DNA of 64,000 nt, taken from contig SIJG01000020.1 in the NCBI GenBank assembly GCA_023374025.1, positions 446,046 through 510,045 of the forward strand, in the 5' to 3' direction. Every line of letters begins with the position of its first letter. Positions within the stretch are counted from its first letter, which is position 1. This stretch comes from Heterodera schachtii (lineage: Eukaryota > Nematoda > Chromadorea > Rhabditida > Heteroderidae). The position numbers and the translations under genes are program-made. Of this stretch, positions 12,501 to 23,272 are shown in pieces. A model generated the notes under the pieces. It was not told the DNA's origin, did no database searches, and saw only the letters and a program-made list of their open reading frames with translations.

Positions 12501-14606
12501 CGGAAAATGTTTAGTGGAGTAAATTTTCATCAAAAATTGAAAAAAAAAATTTTCTAAATGCCCAAAATTGGATTAATTTGAATCAAATTTTGCTGAATTG
12601 GTGGAAAGGGGGGGGGGGGAGGGAGAACAGCCAAACACTGTATTTTATCGTAAAAATAAATAAAAAAAAACGAAAAAAATACGTACATAAATGTTAATGA
12701 GGAGAGCGAACCAACAAAAGTGAATTACCGCACACACTAATTGACTTGCAATTGATTGGGACATCAAAAAGAGTAAACAAATTTGGTGAATATGGCCCGA
12801 GGCCATCATTATTGTAATTAACCAATCAATTAGAGGCAAAAAAAGAGTGAGTAGAAAGAAATTAGGATTAAAAATTTAAAAAAAATTGAAATAGATTTTC
12901 GGATTTTTTGGAAAATAGGCACATTGCCTAAAAGTGCCAAAATTGGTCAAACTATATGAATAGGTGATTTAAAGAACGAAGGAATTAGCATAAAAAAGAT
13001 TATTATTATCCCCTGAGTTTTTCAGGGATTTCAATGAAAATTTCATGTTTTATTATTAATTAATTTAGAAAAATGTAAATTTTTAAAGATTCCGTTAGTT
13101 AAAGAGCAATGATCAGTCTCTACAGGTGTTAAGTGATGATAAAGTAATTATGGAAAATAAATGATTTGTGAGCGATTTAGGAGGATGAGCAAAGTGATCA
13201 AATGGGAGAAAAATTGATCACAACTGAGCGATAGGAGAAAGGATTGATCAGAAAAAGCGGGAAGTGAAGTGATTGATATTCAAAGAAATAATCGGCGTTA
13301 GAGGGCAGCAATGATTAATCTGATCAGGTTATCAGCGAGCGAGGGAGGTGATCAAAGTGATAGGAGGTTATCAGATTAAGCAGGAAGGGTGGGTGATCAA
13401 CGTGATCAGAATAAACAGGTTTGGTCCAAATCCAAATGGTTGTCCTAATTGAACACCGCCGGACAGGCCTAATTATTCAAAATAAAAACATCACCGAAAA
13501 ATGTAAAAACGAAAAAAAAACTATCCCTAAGAAACGAGCCTAAAAATTTCAAAAAAATATACCCCAAAAAATTTATCAAAATTTCATAAATTTTTTGAGA
13601 ATTAAAAAAAAAATACACCCCTAAGAATTGACCCCAAAAATTTCAGAAAAAAACACCCCTAAGAATCAGCCCTAAATTTTTTTCCTAAATATAACCCATA
13701 GGAAATGAAAAATTTCTCAAAAATTCATCTCTAAAATTTATTTATTTTCTTGATAGTATTATTAAATTTAAAAATTATTATATCTCAATACTGATTTGGC
13801 TTAATTTTTTGGAGATAAAATTTTACGATTTTATATCCCTAAATTTGTAACTTTTTGGCACTATTTTCTTTTTTTAGCAACTATTTTTGGGCTTTTTTTA
13901 TTTTTAATTGAAAATTTAAATTAATCAATATTTCGACAAAATTTTGCTAAAATGTTTTTTTCGGAAATTTTTTGGTCTTTGGGGGTCAAAAATGCCAATC
14001 TACCTGATGGAGGCCGTTTTAATAGGGTTTTTTTTTGGAAAAATGCCAAAATATGGACAAATATAGAGATAAATTGCGAAATATGGAAAATATGGATATA
14101 GAAATTCATCATAGAAGCTTAAAACCAAGCTAAAAACATGTTTTTCGTGTGTTTCAGGCCTCCAATAGTCCAGGAAAAAATTTGCATTTCCCTATAATTA
14201 CCAGCCCTACTTATTAAGCATTTTCCATTCCAAATGCTTTCTGCTAATTGAAAATGTTCAGCAGCAGTTAATGTTATGATACTTCTTTTTCACCCCTCCT
14301 TTTGGGCGCACAATTAACATCAATTAATTAGTCAATTAATTAATTGCTCCATTATACAAAATTTTTTGCGGAACGGAGAAGAGAGGGGCACATTTTTTGA
14401 TCATTTTTAGCGCGCTTTTGTGTAATAAACTCTCAAATTGATCAGTTTTTGGAAAATTTTTTAAAGCGTTACAATGACAATTTATTTTAAACAAATTTTT
14501 GGCGCACATTTATTTTTCTGTCAAGATATTGAAGAATTAGGGCAAGATCGAGAATCGATGACTCATTAACAGTGGAAAGCATTGGTCGAAATGGGCAAAA
14601 CGAAAA

Positions 14607-15193
14607 TCAAAAAATTTTTGCGGAGATTTGGATTTCCATTTTCTTTGTGCCACTTCGAATTAGGACAATTCCCAATGCCCATTTGCGCGTTTTGAAGTGT
14701 TCGTCGACGTGATAGTCAAAACGGTGGCTGATCAAAGCGATCACCACATTGTCGTCGATGTATCTGTAAAATGAATGGGAAGTGTTGCATTAATCATTGC
14801 CATAATTGCCAATTTTACGAGATATAAATGGCTTTGAATCCGACGACTTTCTTTGGCAGCGGATTTTGCGGCATTGGCATTGGTTTTCCATAGCAATTTA
14901 CAATTTCCATTTCCTTGGTGCCATTCTTTCCAATTTTTCTCCAAATTCGAATAAATGCCAATGTCCATTTGCGCGTTTTGAAGTGTTCGTCCACGTAAAA
15001 ATCAAAACGGTGGCTGATCATCGAAATGCCAAAGCCAAGTTGACGAGGCGGAAGCAAATCGAACACACAAAGCCAACAATCGGCGGAGATGAAACTGAAA
15101 AAACAAAATTTAAAATTAAAATTTGGCATTTTAATTTTATTTTTACATTGCTTTTGCCATCTTTTCCTCCGCTTCTTTTGCGCGGTCTGACAT
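14607..15193 (-). pseudogene. Truncated, chimeric F-box-like family member
   Basis: Exon 1 (15193-15147) and exon 2 (15094-14819) look normal and encode the MSD start and the FISADCWLCVFDLL F-box-like segment. The next exon (from 14763) begins as family exon 3 (YIDDN) but after a few codons becomes a second copy of the exon-2 sequence (ALISHRFDYHVDEHFKTRKWAL) and stops at 14607. Exons 4 and 5 are absent. The reading frame through the chimera is open (159 residues), so a short product is possible, but the central and C-terminal regions of the family are missing. It lies immediately downstream of, and on the same strand as, the copy at 15727-17324. Confidence 0.7.
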
Positions 15194-17314
15194 TTTGTTG
15201 AGGCAATTTATTAAGAGACAGTTTTCGACATAAAAGGTATAAACAAAACAGTAAATTGGATGAGTTTTTTTAGTGGATAAACAACGGTAAAAAAGTGAAA
15301 AACCATTAAAAAAAAATTTTTTTGTCGAAAAATCACTTGATGTAAAATTATACATAGATTAGATGATTTATGTGACAATCTGATGTCACATTTCGTGATC
15401 ATCACCCTCGATAAGCCGCGAGTAGTTCTCAGAATCGAAAAAAACGACCTTTTTTTGCCTTTTTTTTATGGGACCAATGATGTGAACGATTACCGTATTA
15501 CCAAATACAAAAATACTAATGTCAGAGCAAATAAAATTTTTAATTAAAAAGAGGGCACAACGATTGATTTGTTAATAGATTTTTTTTCATTTCAGAACAC
15601 AACAAAATATTCTAATAGCATAATATGTATAAATCCAAGGTGATCATTCCAATGAAAAAAAAGGACAATAATTTTTATGAGCACGTCAATTGCCAAATCC
15701 ATCTTTAAAATTGATCGGTCACTTCTCAGCAATTCATTAACTTCTGCTGCTGATCACTTGGGCCGGCAGTTGCGTCGAGAAGCCTAAAAATAGAAAAGCA
15801 ATGACTTTTAATTTTTGATTAAGCATTTTCACTTACCCGTTGCCGACGCTTCTGCTGATCACTTGGGCCGATCATTGCGTTGTTGAGAAGCCTACCCAAA
15901 ATAGTAAAGCAATAAATTTGAATTTGTTTTTAAATAACCATTCGCTCACCCGTGGATTTCATCCTCACGATGAATATGAATGTCAATTCGATTGAATTGA
16001 TCAACAAAATTCCAGCCAATCGCCTCATTTTCCCATTTTGTCCATTTGCTTTCGTCCCGCGCAATTGGAGAACGGACGAACACAAAAAGACGACTATTGG
16101 AAGTTTTCTTCAATGCAAATTGTTCTTGAGTCAATTCATTGATCAGCGAAAATGGCACAACGGAATTGGCAAAAGACGGCGGAAAACGGACGACAAAAAT
16201 GAAATTGACGGCGGAAGAAGCATCGGAAAAAGCCTAAAAGATGGGAAAATTGATGATAATGAACGAAATGTTTGGGAAACGGCACAAAAAAGCCAAAGAT
16301 GGGATGGCACTTGGCCATTTAATAATAAAATGCCAACAGATGGGACGTTTTTGGTTTGCAAATGTCTTTTTAGTCGAGAAAGATTTCTTTTTTTTGTGAG
16401 CGAATCCAAAAAAGCGTAAAAGTGCCGAATTAAACAATTCAAAATCACCGCTTTGAAAGCTTCAATGTCCGACTTCAAATTGCCATCATCCATGTGCAAT
16501 GAGCATTTCAACATCTTCGGCGGCACATTGTCAGGGAGGGCAGTGAAAAGCCATTTGGCCACCGTTTGTCCCTCCGATGCCGCGGCACTGTCATCGGCCG
16601 GAAATTTGATGAAGAAATTATCGGCGTCACAAAATTTGACAACACGAAGAGATGGACATTTTCCGAGAAATGACGGTGCGAATTGTCGCAAACAATGTAA
16701 AGTAACCGTACACAAAAACAACCCAGACATATTTTTCGCGAACATTGGCCAAATGAAGTGCAAAATCAACACCAAAATGCGGTCACTCATGGAACCGATG
16801 GCAAAAACAATTGGTGAGGAGGCGAAAAGTTGATGAAAATGGCCGAAAAAAGTGAGGGTATTTTGGTCGATGAATCTGTGAAAATGAAATTGTGGACTCG
16901 ATTACATTTGTAAACAACGAAATTCTTCCATTTCACCTTATTGAAATTGCTTCGAATCCAACGACTTTCGTTGGCAACGGCTTTTTCGGAATTGGCATTT
17001 TTCCTCCATCCAATTTGGCCATTTTCATTTCCTTCGTGCCTTTCTTTCCAATTTTGCTTCGAATTCGAATAGGTTTCAATGTCCATTTTCGCGTTTTGAA
17101 GTGTTCGTCCACGTAAAAATCAAATCGGTGGCTGATCATTGAGATTCTGAGGCCAAGCTGACGAGGCGGCAACAAATCGAAGACACAAAGCCAACAATCG
17201 GCGGAGATGAAGCTGAAGAAAAAGGGAAAATAAAATTTAAAATTGAAATGAAATTGGCATTTTAATTTTAATTTTACATTGCTTTTGCCATCTTTTCCTC
17301 CGCTTCTTTTCGGC
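15185..17314 (-). repeat. Left arm of a 2.13-kb near-identical inverted repeat
   Basis: This arm is the reverse complement of 29703-31832. Paired positions sum to 47016-47017 throughout. The identity covers exons, introns and spacer; the only differences I saw inside are one-base changes in homopolymer runs. It starts and stops inside exon 1 of consecutive family members: at both ends the sequences diverge about ten bases after the ATG. One whole repeat unit was therefore copied or inverted. Confidence 0.9.
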
Positions 17315-17324
17315 GGTCTGACAT
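15727..17324 (-). CDS. F-box-like family protein, copy A (minus strand)
   Basis: Five-exon member of the array, on the opposite strand from most copies. Exons: 17324-17278 (MSD start), 17212-16937 (F-box-like: FISADCWLCVFDLLPP...LISHRFD-type helix-rich segment), 16875-16449 (FIDQN to FKA, carrying FPADDSAAASEGQ), 16233-15950 (PVNFI, ELTQEQFALK, RSPIARDESKWTKW) and a final exon. The last exon is present twice in tandem: one copy ends at 15837, the next begins near 15785. Splicing exon 4 to the distal one gives 363 residues. The function is unknown. F-box-like proteins usually present substrates to SCF ubiquitin ligases, but this role is only inferred from weak similarity. The gene is almost identical to the plus-strand copy at 29693-31290. 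Confidence 0.7.
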
Positions 17325-17792
17325 TTTGTTGGCGCAAATTGTTAAAGACAGTTTTTGACAGATTAAATATCTTAGAAAAACAAAAAAAAAATAAATTTAA
17401 AATCAATACATATTCAAAAATCAATAAAAATTTCTGCGGGGCCATTTTTCCAAAAACTTATTTTTTGGGAACAGGGGTGGGGGAAGGGGGGCCCGGCGGT
17501 GCCGAAATTGGATCATTAGGGACGATGCTTAAAAAGGGTACTTGTGAGAGACCAAAAATTAATGTTTAAAATGCTAAAAGATGATTTTAAGCCTATTTTA
17601 TATACACATTTAGCGATTTTTCTTACATAAAAAAGCCCCACTGACGCTGTTAAAAGGAAAGCAAAAGTGAGTAAATTAAAGAAAATGGGAGTGAATTGAA
17701 GCAAAAAGTGGTAGAGGAGGAAGAAGGGCTTTTATAGTCGCGAAAAAATTTGGAAAATGCAAAAGCGTAGAAATGAACCAATAAAAATTCCA
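17325..17792. other. Spacer between divergent copies A and B
   Basis: Shared upstream region of two divergently oriented family members. It includes a T-rich stretch and a G-rich segment (17470-17505). The TATA box of copy B begins at 17793. No gene was seen. Confidence 0.4.
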
Positions 17793-17800
17793 TATAAAAG
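17793..17800 (+). promoter_or_regulatory. TATA box of copy B
   Basis: TATAAAAG lies 107 bp before the ATG and is followed by GGTTGCTCCTCC-like sequence and a (ATT)n run. The same arrangement precedes copy I (TATA at 42707). Conservation between the two anchor-bearing genes, while the surroundings differ, supports a core promoter. Confidence 0.55.
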
Positions 17801-17899
17801 TGGTTGCTCCTCCTCCGTCACTTTTCATTATTATTATTATCCATTCGCCATTATTTCGTCTCTTTCTTCGACTGTTTCTCTCTGACAATTCCTTCAAAA

Positions 17900-19523
17900 A
17901 TGATTCTGTACGTTTTTCGTATTTTTTCTCGACATTTAATCGTTTGCTTCACATTTTTTAGTCTATTCATTGTGCCAATGTTTGTCGGATGTTGTGCCAT
18001 TCTTTGGCTTTATTGGGACCACTTCAAAAAAGCACCAAAAGCACGAGGCGCCACTCACAAAAAGAAAATGTAAAAAATAAATAAATTTCAAAATAAATCC
18101 CAATTTTGAATTTTAAATTTTATTTCCCTTTTTTCAGTTTCATCTCCGCCGATTGTTGGCTTTGTGTCTTCGATTTGCTTGAGCCGTCACAACTTGGCCA
18201 AGGAATTTCGATGATCAGCCACCGATTTGATGTTTACGTGGACGAACACTTCAAGACGCTAAAATGGGCACTGAAACCCATGCAAATTCGAAGCAAACTT
18301 AGAGAGAATGGCACGAAGAAAATGGAAATTGCCAATTACGACGGAAAACCAATGCCAATTCCGAAAATCCAATTGCCACGAAAAGTTATCGGATTCAAAC
18401 ACTTTACCATCTCGTAAAATTGTCCAAGTTATAATTATAGGTAACATTTCACCATCCAATTTCACAGTTACATCGACCAAAATGCCATCGCTTTTCTCCA
18501 CCGTTTTCGCCAACTTTTCGCCGTCTCTCCAATTCATTTGGCCATCAATACGAACAATGGTCGCATTGTGCAGTTTCTTCTGCGCGACATTTGGCCAATC
18601 TTTGGAAAAAATCTTCATGGTTTTGGCTTGTCCGCCACCGTTTTGCGCCGTTTGCGTCAATTCGTCGACCCGTCAATTCTCAACGAATTTCCATCGCTTC
18701 GTTTTGTCCGTTTATATACCGTCAATCTCTTCGCCGAATTTCCGGCCGATGACAGTGCCGCGGCATCGGATGGACAAGCGGTGACCAAATGGCTTTTCAC
18801 GCCCCGTTCGGACGATGTGCCAAAAGTGCTCAAATGCTGGTTGGACACGGATGATGGGAATTGGACGACGAGGATTGAAGCCATCAAAGCGGTGCTTACT
18901 AATTGACTTATTTGGCACTTTGCAGTCTTTGGGATTTGCTTATCTGACATATCTAAATCCTGTTATATCACCTAATTTTTGAACCCAAAAGCCTTCCCCT
19001 CACCATTTGACTTTTCATTGGGACCCTCGGGGGTCATCTAAACCCTAAAAGTGCTCATTTTTAGCTTTTCGTGCCCTCTTCGTAAAATTGTCATTTTTTA
19101 TTATTTTTTAACGAATTTTCAACACATTTTAGGCATTTGCCTCGGCTTCATCTCCCGTCAATTTCATTGTCATCTTTTGGATTCCGTTGCCTTTTGCTGC
19201 CTCCGTTTTGCTCTTCAATCGGACCAACGAATTGACTCGGGAACAATTGGCGCTGAAGTTGACTGACTTTAGCAACCGTTTTCTGCTGATTCGTTGTCCA
19301 ATTGCGCGAGATGAAAGCAAATGGACAAAATGGGAAAAGGAAGCGACTGAATGGGCAATTAACGAATCGTGGAATCAGCGGAATGAAATTTTCATCCAAA
19401 TTACCAAAGAGGACGAAATCGGTGACGGGTAAGTGAATGCTTAAGTAAAAAAATCAAAAAATCATTGCGTTTTTATTTTTTAGGCTTCTCGACGCAAATC
19501 CCGGCCCAAGTGATCAGCAGTAG
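17900..19523 (+). CDS. F-box-like family protein with N-terminal membrane anchor, copy B
   Basis: Six exons join in phase: 17900-17907, 17962-18069, 18138-18413, 18468-18891, 19133-19428 and 19484-19523, giving 383 residues. The first two encode MILLFIVPMFVGCCAILWLYW, a single hydrophobic segment, followed by a basic stretch (KK, KAR, HKKK). This suggests a signal anchor with the F-box-like part on the positive-inside (cytosolic) face. The standard family body follows: FISADCWLCVFDLLEP, YIDQNAIAF, FPADDSAAASDGQ, SSPVNFIV and RCPIARDESKWTKW. Compared with copy I, the ancestral start ATG has become ATT and a nearby GTG has become the ATG used here. The charged exon-1 segment of other copies is absent. 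The start and anchor are well supported by copy I. Confidence 0.72.
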
Positions 19524-20365
19524 AATTAAATGAATGAATTGCTGAGAAGTGATTGATCAATTTGAATTACGCTGTCGTAAAATGAATCTTTTGCCTATTT
19601 TGACGTGCGTATTATATGTTCCTTTTTGTTGGATTGATCAACAGCGGATTTGTGTTATGTACATATGTCTTAAGGATAAATTTAGTGGATTTCTTGAAAC
19701 TTGAATTATCGGCACAACTTTAAAGAAGGTCTTTTTTTTTTTTAATTTTTTCCACTTCTTGGTCTAAATTTATTTTTTACACATAATGTTGAACACCCGG
19801 GGGTTTTCGAGGTCGCTGATCACGTCACGAATATAGCATCCATTTCGACCAATTCGGGATCCTGGTTCAGATTCTAACATAAATAAAAATTTTCAATAAT
19901 TCGACTTTTGCTTCGAATTTGGGGTCGGGGTCGGAAGAGTCCCAAATAATTGTCATACTCGTAAGAACAAGAAAAAAAAAATCATTTTACAAAATGTGAA
20001 TTTTCAATTTTTTTTTTTTTTTTCAATCGCCCTAGGGCATTCGTCGCTTTTCGTTTTTGTCACCACTTTTCCTTCTACTTCTGCTGTGTGTTTTGGCTAT
20101 CATTTGTATGACTGACTGTAAACTGTTTTCTGATGTACTTTTGGCTATAAGTTTGTTCAAAATTGATGAATTTTTTTTTTGCAATTTTGCAGGCTAAACA
20201 AAAAAATATTTTTTGAAAAAATGTGGGGACAAAACATTGAATTACCAAAAAAAAAAACTTGCAAAACTTTTAATCTTTTTTTCGGCTTTCGGTGTTGCAG
20301 CTTTTTATAATTTTTCGCTTTCCTGTTACAGATGAATCGCTTAGTTTACAACTTAAATAAATTCG
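19524..20365. other. Spacer between copies B and C
   Basis: AT-rich sequence with long T runs. It begins with the 3' tail common to family units (TTGCTGAGAAGTGATTGATCAA, then TTAGGATAAATTTA). No additional gene was seen. Confidence 0.4.
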
Positions 20366-20373
20366 TATAAAAT
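20366..20373 (+). promoter_or_regulatory. TATA box and leader of copy C
   Basis: TATAAAAT is followed after about 11 bases by ATGGCATTGTCTGTCATTCT. The same TATA plus ATGGCAATGGCTG(T/C)CATTCTTTTGC module precedes copies E (29500), H (39135) and L (48861), always about 180-210 bp before the exon-1 ATG. The short frame (M-A-x-x-V-I-L-L-Q) looks like a degenerate relic of the anchor exon in copies B and I (VIL). Confidence 0.5.
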
Positions 20374-20564
20374 AGAGAGAAAAATGGCATTGTCTGTCAT
20401 TCTTTTACAAACATAAATAAAATATTAACTTGTGATTGCTTTTTGTACTTAATGTCTCCTGTCTCCTTTTTTACTTTGTTAAAATTTTAATAATTTTTTT
20501 TTGAAAAAAACCAATTGGATTGGAAAAGTGCCAAAAACTGTCTTAATAATTTGCCAACAACAAA

Positions 20565-21866
20565 ATGTCAGACAACCCAAATGAAGCGGAGGAAAAGATG
20601 GCAAAAGCAATGTAAAATTAAAATTAAAATGCCAATTTTAAATTTTGTTTTCCTTTTTTTCAGTTTTATCTCCGCCGATTGTTGGCTTTGTGTGTTCGAA
20701 TTGCTCCCCCCGCGTAAACTTGGCCTTGGAATTTCAATGATCAGCCACCGATTTGACTTTTATGTGGACGAACACTTCAAAACCCGCAAATGGGCATTGA
20801 AATGCATTGGAATTAGACGCAAAATGGGAAAGAATGGCACGAAGCAAATTGAAATTATCAAATATTTCGATGGAAAGCCATTGCCAATTCCGCAAATTCA
20901 AATGCCACGCAAAGTCATCGGATTCGAGCGCATTGACATTTGGTAAAATTGGCAATGTGTAAAAATTTAGGCACAACTTTTCCCCTTCCATTTTTACAGT
21001 TTCATCGACCGAAATGCCATCGCTTTTCTCCACCGTTTCTTCAGCGTTTTCGCCAACTTTTCACCAAATGTTCAATTAGGTAATTTGAACATCTCTATGA
21101 CCAGTGATCGCATTTTGGAGTTCATTCTGCGCAACATTTGGCCAATGCTCGCAAAAAATATTTGTGGGATGTTTTTGTTTGTGAATGTTTTGCATCGTTT
21201 GCGCAAATTCGTCCCATCAATTCTCAATGATTGTCCATCGCTTCGCGTTGTCTTCACCAATTTTGACGAATGCTTCGTCGAATTCCCATGCGATGACAAT
21301 GCCATGGCGTCGGATGGACAAGCGGTGGCCAAATGGCTTTTCACTCCTCGACCGGATGGTGTGCCAAAGGTGTTCAAATGTCTGATTCGTCCGCATGATG
21401 GAAATTGGTCATCGAAGATTGAAGCCTCCAAAGCTGTGCTTTCATTTATTATTTCGTAATTAAATAACACATTTTCCCTCTTTTTAGGCTTTTGCCTCGG
21501 CTTCTTCTCCCGTCAATTTCATTATCGTCATTTTGTTTCCGTTGTCTTTTGCTGTCTCCGATCTGCCATTTGATCTGACCAACGAATTGACTCGTGAACA
21601 ATTGGCATTGAAAAGAATTAACAATACCCACCGTTTCCTGCTGATCCGTTGTCCAATTGCGCGAGACGAAAGCAAATGGACAAAATGGGAAGAAGAAGCG
21701 ATTGGCTGGCGAATTTGTAATCAATGGAACGCAATTTTCATTCAAATTACAGATGAGAACAAAATCGGGGACGGGTCAGCGAATGAATGCTTTTTCAAAA
21801 ATTCAAATTGCTAATTTTTTACTTTTTAGGCTTCTCGACACAATTCCCGGCCCAAGTGATCACTGA
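20565..21866 (+). CDS. F-box-like family protein, copy C
   Basis: Five exons in phase: 20565-20611, 20664-20942, 21000-21435, 21488-21774 and 21830-21866, giving 361 residues. Exon 1 encodes MSDNPNEAEEKMAKA. Exon 2 carries FISADCWLCVFELLPP and the HRFDFYVDEHFKTRKW block. Exon 3 carries four extra residues around GNLNISMTSDRI and the conserved FPCDDNAMASDGQAVAKWLF. Exon 4 carries ELTREQLALKR and RCPIARDESKWTKW. Exon 5 is the short LLDTIPGPSDH tail. The donor of exon 4 is GTCAGC, a less usual but valid form. The frame is intact and the gene is probably functional. No membrane anchor. Confidence 0.72.
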
Positions 21867-22736
21867 TCAGTTAGAAGTGAATGAATGATTTGTTGAGAAG
21901 GGATCGACCAGTTTTAAAGATGGAATTGGAAAATGAATTTTAAGGCGATTTTGACGTTTATAAAATTGTTTTTTTTTTGTTGTTGCGGTGATCTTGATCG
22001 ATCAAATTGTGTTTTGTGTTGTGTATGGCCTTTAGGATAAATTTAATGATTTTCTGAAAACGTAATTGGCTCCTTTAAAAAATGTTAGAAACTTTTTTTA
22101 AGGAAATCCTTCCGGATTTGTATTTTTTTTTAAATCCATATTCCGGCATCCAAAATTTCGCAAAATACACTCCTAAAAAGACCAAAAAATTTTGAAAAAT
22201 CCGAAACTCGAAAAACATTTTTTCATGAAAATATTGCATTTCAATTTCAAAATTTCGTCTAATCGCATGTAAACTTTTGTATCTTTTCCAACAATTTTCC
22301 AATGCCATAATAATATGTACATTGTATTTCGGATGATCAGAGTAAACAAAGCCATGGCCTTTATTAGAAGACGGGGATTCCTGGTAAATTCGGCCCTCCA
22401 CTTTTAATTTTTTGAAATTTCAATCGATAAAAAGTTAAGCGTTTAAGGATGACTGAAATATTTTGGCATTTTTTGTAGCATTTTTTGTGGGCTTTCTAAT
22501 GGTTTCACTCATTGAAGAAGATATTCATTGATACGGAATTGACATTGGTAGGAACCAATTATACTCCATTTTCGGGTGGTCATAAAAATGAATATCAATT
22601 GAGCATAAATTTCATCCTCCCCCACATCGATTTCTTCAGCGCCTTTGATGACCGCGTCTTCTTAAAAAAATATATAAAAACATATACATAAATCCGTTCC
22701 CTAGTGAGCGCAATTTTTAACGACTTACCTATTACC
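21867..22736. other. Conserved 3' tail of unit C and repeat-derived spacer
   Basis: The common downstream tail (TTGACGTTTATAAAATTG, then AGGATAAATTTAATGATTTTCTGAAA) is followed by about 250 bp that recurs after other copies (near 40850 and 46480: CATATTCCGGCATCC, AAATACACTCCTAAA). Duplication units therefore include flanking DNA, not only the genes. No gene was seen. Confidence 0.5.
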
Positions 22737-23129
22737 CAGGGCTCGCAAGTGTCCTTATTTCTAAGATTTGTCCTTATTTGGAGGGGCCGGATCTTAGAAA
22801 ATGAAAATGTCCTTATTTCTAAGATTTTTCTTATTTTTAGGCTTCCCCAAACTTTTTAAATTTTTTGTGTTTATTGATTTATTTCGCTGATTTAAATGCT
22901 ACAAAAACTTCCAATTTTCAAAATTTTTCCCCGGTGGCGCCTATCGGCACCACCAGACCTCCCTCCCCACTTTCTCTAAGTTTTTTGGAAAAAAGCGCCA
23001 CAAAAAAGTGCATATGTTACGTTTCCTTCGCGCTACTATCAGTTTTTCAAAAAATCTTATTTTTGGGGTCAAAATCTTAGTTTTAACCTCGTTTGTCCTT
23101 ATTTTGAAAAAAAAAACTCGCGAGCCCTG
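22737..23129. mobile_element. hAT-type MITE, 393 bp, perfect 8-bp target-site duplication
   Basis: Terminal inverted repeats CAGGGCTCGC/GCGAGCCCTG extend imperfectly inward (AAATAAGGACA near each end). The flanking CTATTACC (22729-22736 and 23130-23137) is an exact 8-bp duplication, as made by hAT transposases. It contains the internal block GGCGCCTATCGGCACC that also occurs in the MITE at 60018. It has no coding capacity. It sits just upstream of copy D, which may have lost its usual leader for this reason. Confidence 0.88.
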
Positions 23130-23272
23130 CTATTACCACAAAAATTTGCAAATACCTAAATGTGGCCCTTTTCATAGGAATTTGCTGATTTCACATAAAT
23201 TTTTTTTTATTTATTTTTTGCTAAGCTAATATAAATCCGTCGAGAATTGTCTTAATAATTTGCCTCAACAAA

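Larger units (their letters stand above)
6392..14606. other. Gene-poor 8.2 kb with low-complexity tracts and a MITE
   Basis: No exon chain could be built on either strand. Contents: a polypurine tract (6717-7310), G-rich runs (about 8430-8520, 9200-9225, 9420-9440), CAG/GGA microsatellites (about 10500-10540, 11515-11560), a minisatellite (10800-11165), a MITE (12293-12500) and a diverged repeat related to the element at 47490 (about 13490-14190). A single Q-rich mini-exon on the minus strand near 11520-11545 has an acceptor and a donor but no partner exons. The long minus-strand frames at 6.7-7.4 kb are shadows of the polypurine tract. Confidence 0.5.

Noticed and set aside
16892..17116. Frames on the strand opposite to copy A exon 2, and their twins at 29900-30229
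   Set aside because: Antisense or out-of-frame shadows that recur only because the exons are duplicated.
22737..23129. Possible exons in the stretch upstream of copy D
   Set aside because: The frames lie within a MITE defined by inverted ends and an exact target duplication.
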